Assembly: GCF_025698545.1 (NCBI RefSeq)
Contig: NC_068575.1
Coordinates: 55,189,980 to 55,253,979, forward strand
Reading direction: 5' to 3'
DNA length: 64,000 bases
Origin: Gossypium raimondii
Lineage: Eukaryota; Streptophyta; Magnoliopsida; Malvales; Malvaceae
Under the pieces are notes generated by a model. The model ran no database searches, was not told the origin of the DNA, and saw only the letters and a list, made by a program, of their open reading frames with translations. The position numbers were made by a program, and so were the translations under genes. Shown piece after piece: positions 39,790 to 49,849 of this stretch. Numbering within the stretch: position 1 is the stretch's first letter; every line of letters begins with the position of its first letter.

Positions 39790-42700
39790 AAAATGAGAGC
39801 AAAAACTTGTGCACCAACTTTGAGTCTGCCTTCAATTGAGTGTGCCCATGCACGCAGTCATATTACTCTCTGGTTTCCTACTAAAACTGCTATGGCCGTT
39901 GGAGTATGGCATCTTTACAAGTGCATGACCATAAGCCTTAACCACTTGGAATTGGAAGTTAAAGATGACAATACTCTTCTCAGTTGTTGGCGGCCTGCAG
40001 ATTTATCTCGACTGCTCCTTGTGAACAGCGTTGCATTTAACTTTAATGGCAACCTTGATGAGGGGTGGCACCAAAAATTTTCTTGGGTTGCAATAGTTCA
40101 TGAGCAAAAACATTACTGATAGACTTAGTAGCAGAAGAAGTATGTGCCCCCCAAGACTTTTGTGTTTAAGAAACATTCAACAATGCTTCTTAGTTCTTAA
40201 AGAGTTAGGAGGCATTTTGCTTATTGGTTTGTAGATATTAGTTCCTTTATGATTAATTCCATAAAGTTTCTCGCTATTAGAACAAATAGAAAACTAGCCT
40301 TTCTGATTGAGAAGTAGTTTGTAGATCTCTATGGATGTGAGGGACCTTCCCACCATTACAAAATGGAAATCCTTGAGATTTTAACTGTTATATATGTTTC
40401 TATTTGCTGACTATAGTATTGTTGTAAAGGCCCTTAGACAGCACCTATATACAGTTTGTATGTATTTAATAGCGTCATTAGGATTTGATTATCTTACTTA
40501 CATGGTTCCTTCTTATTGTATGGAAACAAGAATAACCATATAGATTAATTGAGTACAATTATTATATAATTAAAGGTATCCAAAGGAGAAGGTAAAAACA
40601 AAATTGAACTGCTTATTGAACTGGCTTAAAGAATTTGTATGCTATGTGTTGAGCATTAATGAATTGTTTCTGCTAAAGTTGTAGCAAAAATGTCTTTGTC
40701 TTTCATAAATCAAAGATTATGATTGTTCAGTACAATTACCAAATTTACAGATGTAAGGTGCAGCCAGTGTAAGCTGACATGTTCCGCCCTTAAAACTTTG
40801 AAAACTCGATTAGCTCTGAGCACTTGTTCCGAGGATTGTCTGTTTGAATACTATTTTTCCACTCTGTTTCATCTTCAGTTGAACTTTTCTTTCCCTGTAA
40901 TTGTTGATCTGGCAAAGCATTTCATCACTGCAAACTAGATCAAACATTGTTTCTGTGTCTAAGCAATCAACATGTTGAGAAAGGCTAGGAGAGCTCAGAG
41001 TCTGAGACATGGCCGGATGATGATCTCCGTAGTCTGGGGCTCACTAGGAGCAGCTGGCTTTCTGAACTCATTCTGAAACTGCGGACACGCTGATTCATTG
41101 GAGGTCTTGTTGATCTTGCTTTAGGTGTCACTGGAAAAGAAGACACAGGCTGTCAGCATGAATTCCAATGTTTAAATTTTGACATGAAACGATAATTTGG
41201 TGTTGTGCCTTATTGTTTCAAGAGGAAATGCATGAATGAAAAGAAAATTCGAGAATGTGGTTGATTACCTGGATGTTTTGTTCTAATATCTGCAGATTTC
41301 TTCATTGTAGTATTTATCCTAGGCAGTGGTTCAGGTGAAGGCATGGACCTGTCAGTTGCTGATGTGTATAGCTCATCAGTAGTGACATTTTCATCGCCAC
41401 TAGCCGAATTTCTGTCGCTTCCCGATTCCGAAGTGTCTTTGAGAGGAACTCCTGTTTTGTCCTTTTCCAATACTCTATAAACAAACATCTGAAAAGGGAT
41501 TTGTGATGTGGATAATGAATTGGGAGTTTCCCATGTGGGAATATCCGTTGAAGCCTCATATCAATGTCACAGTAATCCAAAGCTGCCGCGGTAACTCCGA
41601 CTGACTGTTATAATCAGGGTTCATTAGAAGTGACCGTTTATATACCGAAGAATTCTGCAGATGGATAGGAAGCTAGGCCTTAGATCCGGATCAGCATGCC
41701 AACATCTCTTGATCAAGCTTGTTATAGATTTTGGTGGCTTGAAAGGAAACAGTGGCCTCTCCCCTGCTCTTATGTTTCGGCTCATTTTGTCCCCTTGAAG
41801 ATGGCCATCTTCGAATGGGACTTTTCCAGTAAGAAGCTGAAAGCAAATCATTCCAAAGCTATACACATCTGCTTTTCCAGTGAACTTTAATTTCACTTTA
41901 CTTCCTGACTGTTCTTGCTCCTCTAGAACCTCTGGTGCATGCCAAATGAATGACTGTGTTTCATTCTGGTTCGCTGCTCCCCTCTGAGGTATTGAAGACA
42001 AGCCAAATCCTGAAACTTTCACCTGCATGTACCCTTCCGAAGATGTTCCTCTCAGCTTAACATAAATGCTGGAAGGATTTAAGTCACCATGGTAGATTTT
42101 ATTTGAGTGTAGATATTCCATTCCCCTTGCAATCTGAAGCATTAGATCAACAGTGACCGGAAGACAAAACGATGTTCGCTTTCTTGGGCCGCAAGTTTCT
42201 TTTATGCAGTCGCAGAGGCTTTTATGCGCTAGTTCCATGACCAAAAGGCATTCCTTCTTTTCTTCATCAGTGAATCCACAAAGGAAATGCAGTATGTTTG
42301 GGTGGGAAAGAGATAATAATGAAGAAATATCAGAAGCTACTGCTTCTACATCTCCAATTATGTGTCTCAGAATAAAGCTTTCACCTAACCAGTAAACCTC
42401 CTTGTATTGACTCCCATTACCGAGCCGCCGTCTAACCTGATAGTCCTTCCACCCCAATAGAATCGAACTCGGTAAAAGCTTATCTTTTAAAGATTTTGAA
42501 CTATCTAAGTTTCTCAAAAGCAAATCTGCAAGTTTTCTCTCCTGCTTTCTCAACCTTGAGTTTTCCTTTTCTTGGATTTTGTTTTTAAGGATCCATCTAT
42601 CTTCTTTCCAGACATTGTCAATCCTATTGCAAAAATCTTGAGTAACAAGATACTGCTTTGCAAATTTCCATTGGAAAAGTTCAGGATCAATCCATTCTTT

Positions 42701-43313
42701 ATGGTACTTATTGGAGTACACCCGTTTTTTCTTTTGCATTTCATCTTGTTCCCAACCGGACAGTTGGGCTGCAGATTCGATTGCTTCAATGACAACCGGA
42801 ATGCAGGAAAGCAAGTTACTGATATGCAACTCGACGCAGTCAGTATTCTGATAGAGAGTTATGGCTTTAACCCACCAGTCTTTAGATTCCAAGCTTTCCT
42901 TGATGTAGGCTTCCCCTTCTTTGAAAATCCTGTGGAGCTCTCTCAATGGCATTTCAAGAACTTTCCATTTCAAGTTCCTCTCTTCGAATTTCAGGTTATC
43001 TTTCATTTCATCTGCTATCGATTTGTATGCAGAATAAAAAATATCTAGCAACAAAATGCATTGCCTCTGGTTAATTTGGATGTTGTCACGAAAAACCATT
43101 AATGCCTTCAAACTTCCTAAAGCCTCCCCTATCTGCCGAAATTGCTCCATTTTGGTCTAAGACTAGAACAAGGAGGCTCTATCAAAACGGCATATGTAAA
43201 CAATAGTGCTCATCTTATATACGAATTAAAAAGAAGAGGAATCAAATGAAAAACAAGTGAATATTACAGAAACATGATATTGCTTACCATAGAAAAACAG
43301 GCCAAACTTGCTT
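39790..43313. repeat. 3.5-kb tandem duplication, copy 2
   Basis: 3524-bp partner of copy 1. It runs from AAAATGAGAGC (39790) to AACTTGCTT (43313), after which unique sequence continues (CCTTTCGG). It is a few bases shorter than copy 1 because many homopolymers are one base shorter. One cluster near 41577-41590 differs in a more complex way. Confidence 0.97.
40985..43150 (-). CDS. MLKL: Plant MLKL-like protein (HeLo/DUF1221 plus pseudokinase), copy 2
   Basis: Plant MLKL proteins form oligomers in immunity downstream of TIR-type NLR signalling; this family links an N-terminal four-helix HeLo-like domain to a pseudokinase. Exon 1 is 43150-41269, exon 2 41130-40985. From the ATG (MEQFRQIGEALG, as in Arabidopsis MLKLs) the frame is open for 508 codons, covering the helical part (about 1-150), a charged linker (about 185-215) and the kinase fold (about 235-505). 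Pseudokinase signs: GFG at 381-383 replaces DFG, HGD at 354-356 replaces HRD, and Arg262 stands at the expected VAIK lysine. Near 41637 the frame shifts (a T-run one base shorter than in copy 1), with further differences near 41540 and 41580, so the C-terminal tail is out of frame as written. A 5'UTR intron donor, ATG|GTAAGC, lies at 43288/43287. This copy keeps the native upstream region. Confidence 0.9.
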
Positions 43314-43760
43314 CCTTTCGGATCAATGAAGGTGATAGGAACTTACAGAAGCTTTTTTTAATTCCTCCCCGATCCCAATATAAAAGAATTCAAAGCCTCC
43401 TTCAAAAATCGGGAATATAGCAGCAAAACTAAGAATCGATAGATTCCGCCATTTATGAATCGAACTTCAGCAAAAAACAGGAAAATTCAGAACTCCAGAA
43501 TCGAAACCATGTACATGATAATGAAAAGGGATGTCAAAGAAGTGAATGGAATTTAGTATTACAAGGAGTATTGTGTTGGGCGGGGAAATTGTGTGTGTAA
43601 TGGCGGTGATTGGTGTGTCTGATTGAAGGCAAAGTTTGTTTTTGACGAGGCACTGACGTGACCAAACACTTGTCAGATTGGGTGGCAATGGCATGGTGTT
43701 CCCGCGAGTTTCGATGTTCATGGCTTTTAGATCGCATTGTTCGGCCATTTCTAATGCATT
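43151..43760 (-). promoter_or_regulatory. 5' leader, leader intron and promoter region of the MLKL-like gene
   Basis: A donor ATG|GTAAGC at 43288/43287 and an acceptor near 43163 (TTCTAG) suggest a 5'UTR intron. Unique sequence from 43314 upward should hold the transcription start and promoter. Short minus-strand frames at 43467-43748 have no domain. Confidence 0.45.
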
Positions 43761-43859
43761 ATTTTCCTGTATTTTTCTTACTTCTCCAATTTCTGCTCTC
43801 GTAGATTGACTACGTATTTCCAGGGCTGTGAAGGCTTAATCCTAGGGGTAAAATAAATT

Positions 43860-43954
43860 GGGGGGGGGCCCCCCCCCCCCCCCCCCCCTAATTACACACT
43901 AATCATCAATCATTGGCTTAATTGTTTTTTTTTTTAAAAAAAAAAAAAAAAAAA
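43860..43954. repeat. G9C20 run followed by T11A19 run
   Basis: 43860-43868 is G only and 43869-43888 C only. Then 43925-43935 is T only and 43936-43954 A only. Both are homopolymer dyads that fold on themselves. Such paired runs are rare in plant DNA and may mark a sequencing or assembly fault. Confidence 0.95.
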
Positions 43955-45480
43955 CTATGTGTTGGTGTAAATTGTAACATAAAAACGATTCATTCCACAT
44001 TAAATCGAGTTTCACAATTATTAAAAAATATTTTAATATTTATATTTGAGTAAATCATTTTAATTTTAAATATAACTTTATATTGTATATCGTAAGTTTT
44101 ATGAAATGATTATTTTGGATTAGCATCTATAATTGAATAAATTTATTCCTATAAGTAAGCATGTTTTTTTTTATACTTAATTTGTCCCATGTGTTGATAG
44201 TCAAAGTATTCAACCACTTGTGGACATTGTTTGAGTGCTAATACATGTCATTGTTAGTTGAGTTTTGCCTCCTCTTCTAATTCAGGTATGAATGAGAGAG
44301 AGTATATATCAATTTTTAAATCCTACTTATGCGGTTTGGAATTTCTAATGTAATACTTATATTTAAACATTTTATTGAGTTACGTCATCCTTACTCGAGA
44401 CACTAACTCAATTATAAAATTACAAAAGTATACATTCTTTTAAATTATAATTAATATTACTATCACTCTTTTATTTTTTCATACTTTTATATCATCTTTA
44501 AATAAAATAATTAAAAACAACTTTTTCAAGAATCAAACATATGTTTAATAGTATTTTAAGTACATGCTTATCTTGTAATTGAGTTTTGACTCTTTGTAAG
44601 TCTTTGGGCTTTTGTAATTAGACTTATCATGAGTTGGCTTAAAGTAAAATTCTAGATTTTACTAAAAAATAGACTTAAAATTTTACCCAAACTCGACCCA
44701 AAGACTTACAAAGGGGGATGCCTTGGGCAAGATTTTTTTGGTTCAAACTTAGTTTGGTTCAAATATATTATGTTATAAGAAATAATTATATTAATTATAT
44801 ATATTAAATAATAATTATATATTTATATTAAATCACTAACTCAATAACAATTAAATCTTTCACCCAATACCTAAAAATATAAAAATCTATCCAACTAAAT
44901 AACCCAACTAAAATATAAAAATTTAAAAATGACGTTTAATAGAATAAAACATTGATTTTATTTATTTATCGAACCCAATTTTATCTTTATTAAATTGGTG
45001 AGCTTAGGAAGAAAAGTAAGCTCATTTTCTAGACGAGATAAATCTAAACTTAAAAATTAATCTAAATATCTTATATGGCCCAAACTCAATTCATCCCATC
45101 GTGAGTAAAGAGTTTGATTATTTTTAATAGCTCAAAATTATTATTAATCCCTATTCACTATGTAATATGTAAGTTATAGATTTTATCCTTATATTTAAAT
45201 TTAATAAATAACAATAATTAAATCTATTTAATTAAATTCTAATATTAATTATGTATTATGTATAAAATTGTATATTATCCGATCAATATTCTTAATTTGA
45301 AGTATAAAATTAAATATAACAAAATCTAAACACACATTTTAAGCGTGGTACAAAGAATAACAGAAGAATTTAAATTTTTAAAAATGTTATTTATTTTATT
45401 AAATAAATTTTATTTAATTTATATTAATTTTTTTCCATTAAAAAAAGGGCCATGGCCCCACAAGAAATGACATATGATCT
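43955..45480. other. AT-rich intergenic DNA with one perfect inverted repeat
   Basis: TTTGTAAGTCTTTGGG (44593-44608) has its exact complement at 44697-44712, 88 bases on. Nearby ACTCGACCC motifs hint at a small hAT-like MITE. No gene. Confidence 0.5.
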
Positions 45481-45509
45481 CAGCCTCTATCAAGTGTTTT
45501 AACTCACAA

Positions 45510-45678
45510 AAAGGAAACGACGCGAAAACGGGGCGGCGTAAATACGACGACGTGTCGGTTGTATTAACTGATCGTTGCTTCCAATGGTGGTAGCTCTTTC
45601 ACTGTCGCAGTACTGGTTGCTCTCTTGCAGCAGATGACAATGCTTCTACTTCAGTACGCGGATTGTAAGAAATGAAAG
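45510..45678 (+). promoter_or_regulatory. GC-rich leader/promoter of the nucleotide-sugar transporter gene
   Basis: A sudden GC-rich stretch with several CG-containing motifs, including ACGTGTC at about 45551 (an ABRE-like core). Upstream ATGs occur before the main start, one at 45672 out of frame and overlapping it. Confidence 0.4.
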
Positions 45679-48600
45679 ATGAAGTGGTACATAGCAGCTT
45701 TTCTCCTCACCGTCCTCACCAGTTCTCAGGTCACTGTTTTCTTCTCTTTTACTTCAAACTCTAATTCTCAATTCTCCTTCTTCATTCCGCTTTTCCCACT
45801 CCCATGAATTTCCTTCGTCTCCTCCCTCAAATCCTTAACCCTAATAACTTAATATAACTATTAGATCTAAATTCATTTTAATGTTTGGCAGGGGATATTA
45901 ACAACTCTATCGCAAAGCAATGGCAAATATAAATATGATTACGCCACCGTTCCTTTCCTTGCAGAGGTTTTTAAGGTACTTTTTCAAATTTCCATTGTAC
46001 TTTCTTAATTTTATATCTGAAAAAGGATTGTTTATTTTTGAGTAATTTGTTTTTGTTTACAGCTTATTATATCGAGTGTTTTTCTATGGAGAGAGTGTAA
46101 GAAATTGCCTCCTCCAAAAATGACAACGGATTGGAAAACTGTTCGATTGTTCCCCATTCCGTCTGTCATTTACTTAATCCATAATAATGTCCAGTTTGCT
46201 ACTCTTATGTATCTCGATACTTCGACGTATCAGATTATGGGCAATTTGAAGATTGTCACTACTGGAATTCTATTCAGGTGATACTCTCAGTATTCTGTAT
46301 ATGAACTATCTTTTTATGTCCTCAAAAGTGTACAATCTCGATATTGTTCTCATAAATGAATAGATGAGTTTGTTGCTTGATTTAGGTTATTTCTTAAGAA
46401 GAAGCTATCTAATCTGCAGTGGATGGCGATCATTCTATTGGCGGTTGGAACAACCATGAGCCAGGTACTTGAGATGTCTAACTAAATTATTATGTTCTCT
46501 ACTGTTATTTATGTTAAATTGACTTGTGGTACAAGAAAAGTTTATGAATGCTTGAAGTTATATGCACTTTGAGGCCAGATCAATATGTTTTGACTGTTGG
46601 AAAAAATTAATGTATTTTGGCTGGTCAAACTTGATTCTCACGTGAGAAATGAGAAATCAAGCAATGGTTTTACCTTTTATGAAACAAGTTTAGAGAGATC
46701 CAATAAAAAATAAGTTGGAAGAACTAGTTGATAATTTTCTTTGCAAGTAATAATTGGAATAAACGCTTTAATAATTTAATTGCATTCTGAAAATTTAAGA
46801 AAGGACAGATAAAAGGAGAGTGAGGTTTAGGAGGAGTGGCAAGGAGCAACAGCTTAGTTAAGAGTGTAACATCTCTGCATAGGAAGCTGTTGTATCTCAT
46901 TAGGACCTATCACTTATGCTCTTGAAGTAGGCTATCTGCTATAAAATTTTAGAATTTGTTTTACTTTTGCTGCATCTCTTTTCTATTTATAATTTAGTGA
47001 AGTATAAGTATAGGTTTCACAATTCAAATCATCCTTCTGTCTTCTCTTTATTAAGGTCCAAGGTTGTGGAGAGGCTTCATGTGATTCCCTCTTCTCAGCA
47101 CCAATTCAAGGATACATGTTAGGAGTTTTATCTGCTTGTCTTTCCGCATTGGCTGGCGTGTATACGGAGTTCTTGATGAAGCAAAACAATGATAGCTTAT
47201 ACTGGCAGAATGTACAGTTGTACACGTAGGTTCCTTTCTTTATCTTTTTTTATTGTAAAGTGTTCATTGCCTCATTATTTGAGGAATATTACTATGCATT
47301 TAAAGTATTTTTTGTTTCTCTAATCTTATATGTAACCAACCAATGTGTATTAGTATATTGTCAAGTTCAAGCCATTCAAAGTAATGAACATGATTGTTGG
47401 TTGATTTATTCTCATTTATGTTCTTCCAGGTTTGGTGCAATCTTGAACATGGCACGGCTTGTAGTTGATGATTTTAGAGCTGGATATGAGAAAGGACCTT
47501 GGTGGCAACGGCTGTTTAATGGATACAGCGTCACCACTTGGATGGTTGTGTTAAATCTAGGTTCTACTGGGCTTTTGGTTTCATGGTTAATGAAATATGC
47601 TGACAATATAGTCAAGGTATCTTCTTTGTAGCTATTCTTGATTCTGTGTGTGATTTCTATCCGTAGGCCGGTGAATGTTTTATTGTCATAGATTCTTTTC
47701 ATGTTTTCATGTTCGAACCTGGAGATTTCCCCTTGATTTGTTTCATGCTACTAAACTTCTTAACTGCTTCGTGACAATCTGAAATTTTGGGTAGAATTCG
47801 CTCTTCTTTTTTTTTTCAAGTTCTTTAACAACTAGTTGTTTATGCTTATTCATTCAGGTATATTCCACATCGATGGCCATGCTATTGACAATGGTTCTCT
47901 CTGTGTTCCTCTTCAGTTTCAAGCCAACACTTCAGGTAGGCTTCATTGCTGTGGTCTAAACGAGATATCCAACTTAAATGGCAGGCTATACTTGGATAGG
48001 TTTTTTTCAATTCAAGCTGTCCCAGCCCAAATTAATAGTTAATAATTAGAAACATATTTTATTTAAATTTAATTATTAATGTATAAATAATATTAATATA
48101 TAAAAACCGTGTTTAATACTCTACTATTTAACAATCGTAATATGGACTTTTGGGCTGGGCCTGGGTAAGGAAGTAAAAATATCTGTCTCGATTCTGCAGC
48201 CCATGGGCAAGTCTACCTGGATATAGCTATTCAATTCATTTTCTTTTCAGGGTTGAGTTTCATGGTTAATGAAAAATGCTCTCACACATAGTCCTGAATA
48301 TGTTATCAATTGTGGTCTGAACTGGATATCCATCCCCTAATTCAGTCTCTAAGGCTTTGCTTGGTAAGTTGAAAAGAAAATCGGAAAGATGGAGAAAGGA
48401 GGAGAAAAAGAGAAGGATAAAATATATATTTTTCTTTCCATTGGTTTAACTTGGTATGAAAAATGAAAGGAAAAGTAATTTCCTTTCCATTCATTGCTTT
48501 GTAGAGTTAAAACATAAGAGGAAGGAAAATAAAAATTTTAGAAAATACAGAATCTTGTAAATATGCACATTTAACTTACATCTCTCTCATTTCTCCCCTC

Positions 48601-49248
48601 TTAGCATTCCAATTCAGAATGACTTGTTTTTATGCACGATGAGAAATTGTTTATCCTTCCTTTATTTTTTCTTCTCACTTTTTCTTTCTTATCAAATGCA
48701 CTTAAAATTTATTTTCTTTCCACTTTTCCACTCTCTCTTTTCGTCCTTCAGAATTTTCACTTAACCAAGCACACACTAAGTCTCTAAGTGTGTTATTGTA
48801 GCTGTGTTCCAAACCTGGATGATGGTGTTAAATTTATATTTCGTTGGGCTTTTAGTTTTAGTTTCATGGTTAACAAGAAATTCTCACACGAAGAGACACA
48901 TATACACACATATGGTCTGGAATTTTATATCCACTTGTCAGGTGATCTGTGAGTTATCCTGTCTGTTTTGGTCATTTTATGTGAATATAGTTCTTGAAAC
49001 ATACAGAAACTTTTTGGGGCTCCTCTGACGGTTATGCTGCTAGTTTTGTTTGGCAATTGTTGAACATTGGATTGCTTATTTTGCTCTTCTTGGCATTTTT
49101 TCAGCTTTTCTTGGGAATCATTATTTGCATGATGTCTCTACATATGTATTTTGCTCCTCCAAGTATGCTTGTAGGCCTGCCTCCAACAGTTAGATCAGAT
49201 CCAGATAGCCTTGTCATTGTTTCAGATGACCATAAAGCAGAGTCATGA
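45679..49248 (+). CDS. CMP-sialic-acid-transporter-like nucleotide-sugar transporter, 8 exons
   Basis: Golgi nucleotide-sugar transporter of the NST family, with about ten membrane spans. Plant members near the CMP-sialic acid transporter move CMP- or UDP-linked sugars into the Golgi lumen; the exact substrate cannot be read from sequence. Exons are 45679-45729, 45892-45975, 46063-46277, 46386-46464, 47056-47225, 47430-47616, 47858-47935 and 49105-49248, giving 335 residues. Family hallmarks are GILTTLSQSNGKYKY, VIYLIHNNVQFATL, STYQIMGNLKIVTTGI, SALAGVYTEFLMK and MVVLNLGSTGLLVSW. The start gives MKWYIAAFLLTVLTSSQ, as in Arabidopsis At5g41760 (from memory); an out-of-frame ATG seven bases upstream may reduce initiation. 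Exons 5-8 and the 3' flank are repeated downstream. Intron 7 is 1.2 kb and contains exon-6 relics. The frame is intact. Confidence 0.93.
48251..48350 (+). repeat. Exon-6 relic 1 inside intron 7
   Basis: GTTTCATGGTTAATGAAA at about 48258 matches the 3' part of exon 6 (about 47578) nearly base for base. It is followed at about 48313 by GGTCTGAACTGGATATCCA, related to GGTCTAAACGAGATATCCA at about 47954. An old internal duplication. Confidence 0.65.
48804..48935 (+). repeat. Exon-6 relic 2 inside intron 7
   Basis: Translated in frame it reads TWMMVLNLYFVGLLV, beside TWMVVLNLGSTGLLV of true exon 6, then SWLTRNSHT beside SWLMKYADN. GGTCTGGAATTTTATATCCA follows at about 48914. No proper splice junctions seen, so it is not called an exon. 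Confidence 0.75.
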
Positions 49249-49849
49249 CCATCAACATCTTTTCTGAAGTATGTAATTCTGTTGCAATTCTCCTATTAAA
49301 GGAAATTAAATTTATTAAAAGTTTCACCGCCTACCAATTGAAATTCATCAATTAGGTATTTAGTTAGAATTTTTATTTTTTACAGCTGAACATGGGACAT
49401 GAAAATGAGTCCCACTAACAAGGTAACGTGGTCATGTTTGATTACTTGGAATGGTCATTTTCTCATTTGAGTTATGAGAAAAAACCTTGTTTCCTACATA
49501 TTCATACAAATGAAGGTTAATTCCCTTTGTTTTATGGAGTTGTCTTCTGTTTCTTGATGAGACGTTAACAGATAGTTGGAAAGAGAACTATGCATTATTG
49601 TAATGGATTAATGAAAGCGAGCAGTACTCAAAGCAACTGTTTCTTGACCGAGTCTGGCTTATATTGTTTTGCTTTTATAGATATCGACAACTATGGTACA
49701 AATCAAACCATCATAAGTGGCTGATGTTTTTCCTTTACAAGATTTTAGATTTTAGCTGCAGCTTTGTTAACAATGCAGTGACCACAGACCGCCGCAATGA
49801 ATTGCTTAAAGGTTGTTCTGTTGGATTGGTGGGACAAATGCCTGCTATT

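Larger units (their letters stand above)
46854..49849. repeat. 3.0-kb tandem duplication, copy A
   Basis: The 2996-bp unit runs from TTAGTTAAGAGTG in intron 4 to TGCCTGCTATT downstream of the gene, immediately followed by copy B. TT is shared at the junction. Confidence 0.97.

Noticed and set aside
47412-47702. Minus-strand 96-codon frame across transporter exon 6, repeated in copy B
   Set aside because: Antisense shadow of a conserved exon; no independent evidence.
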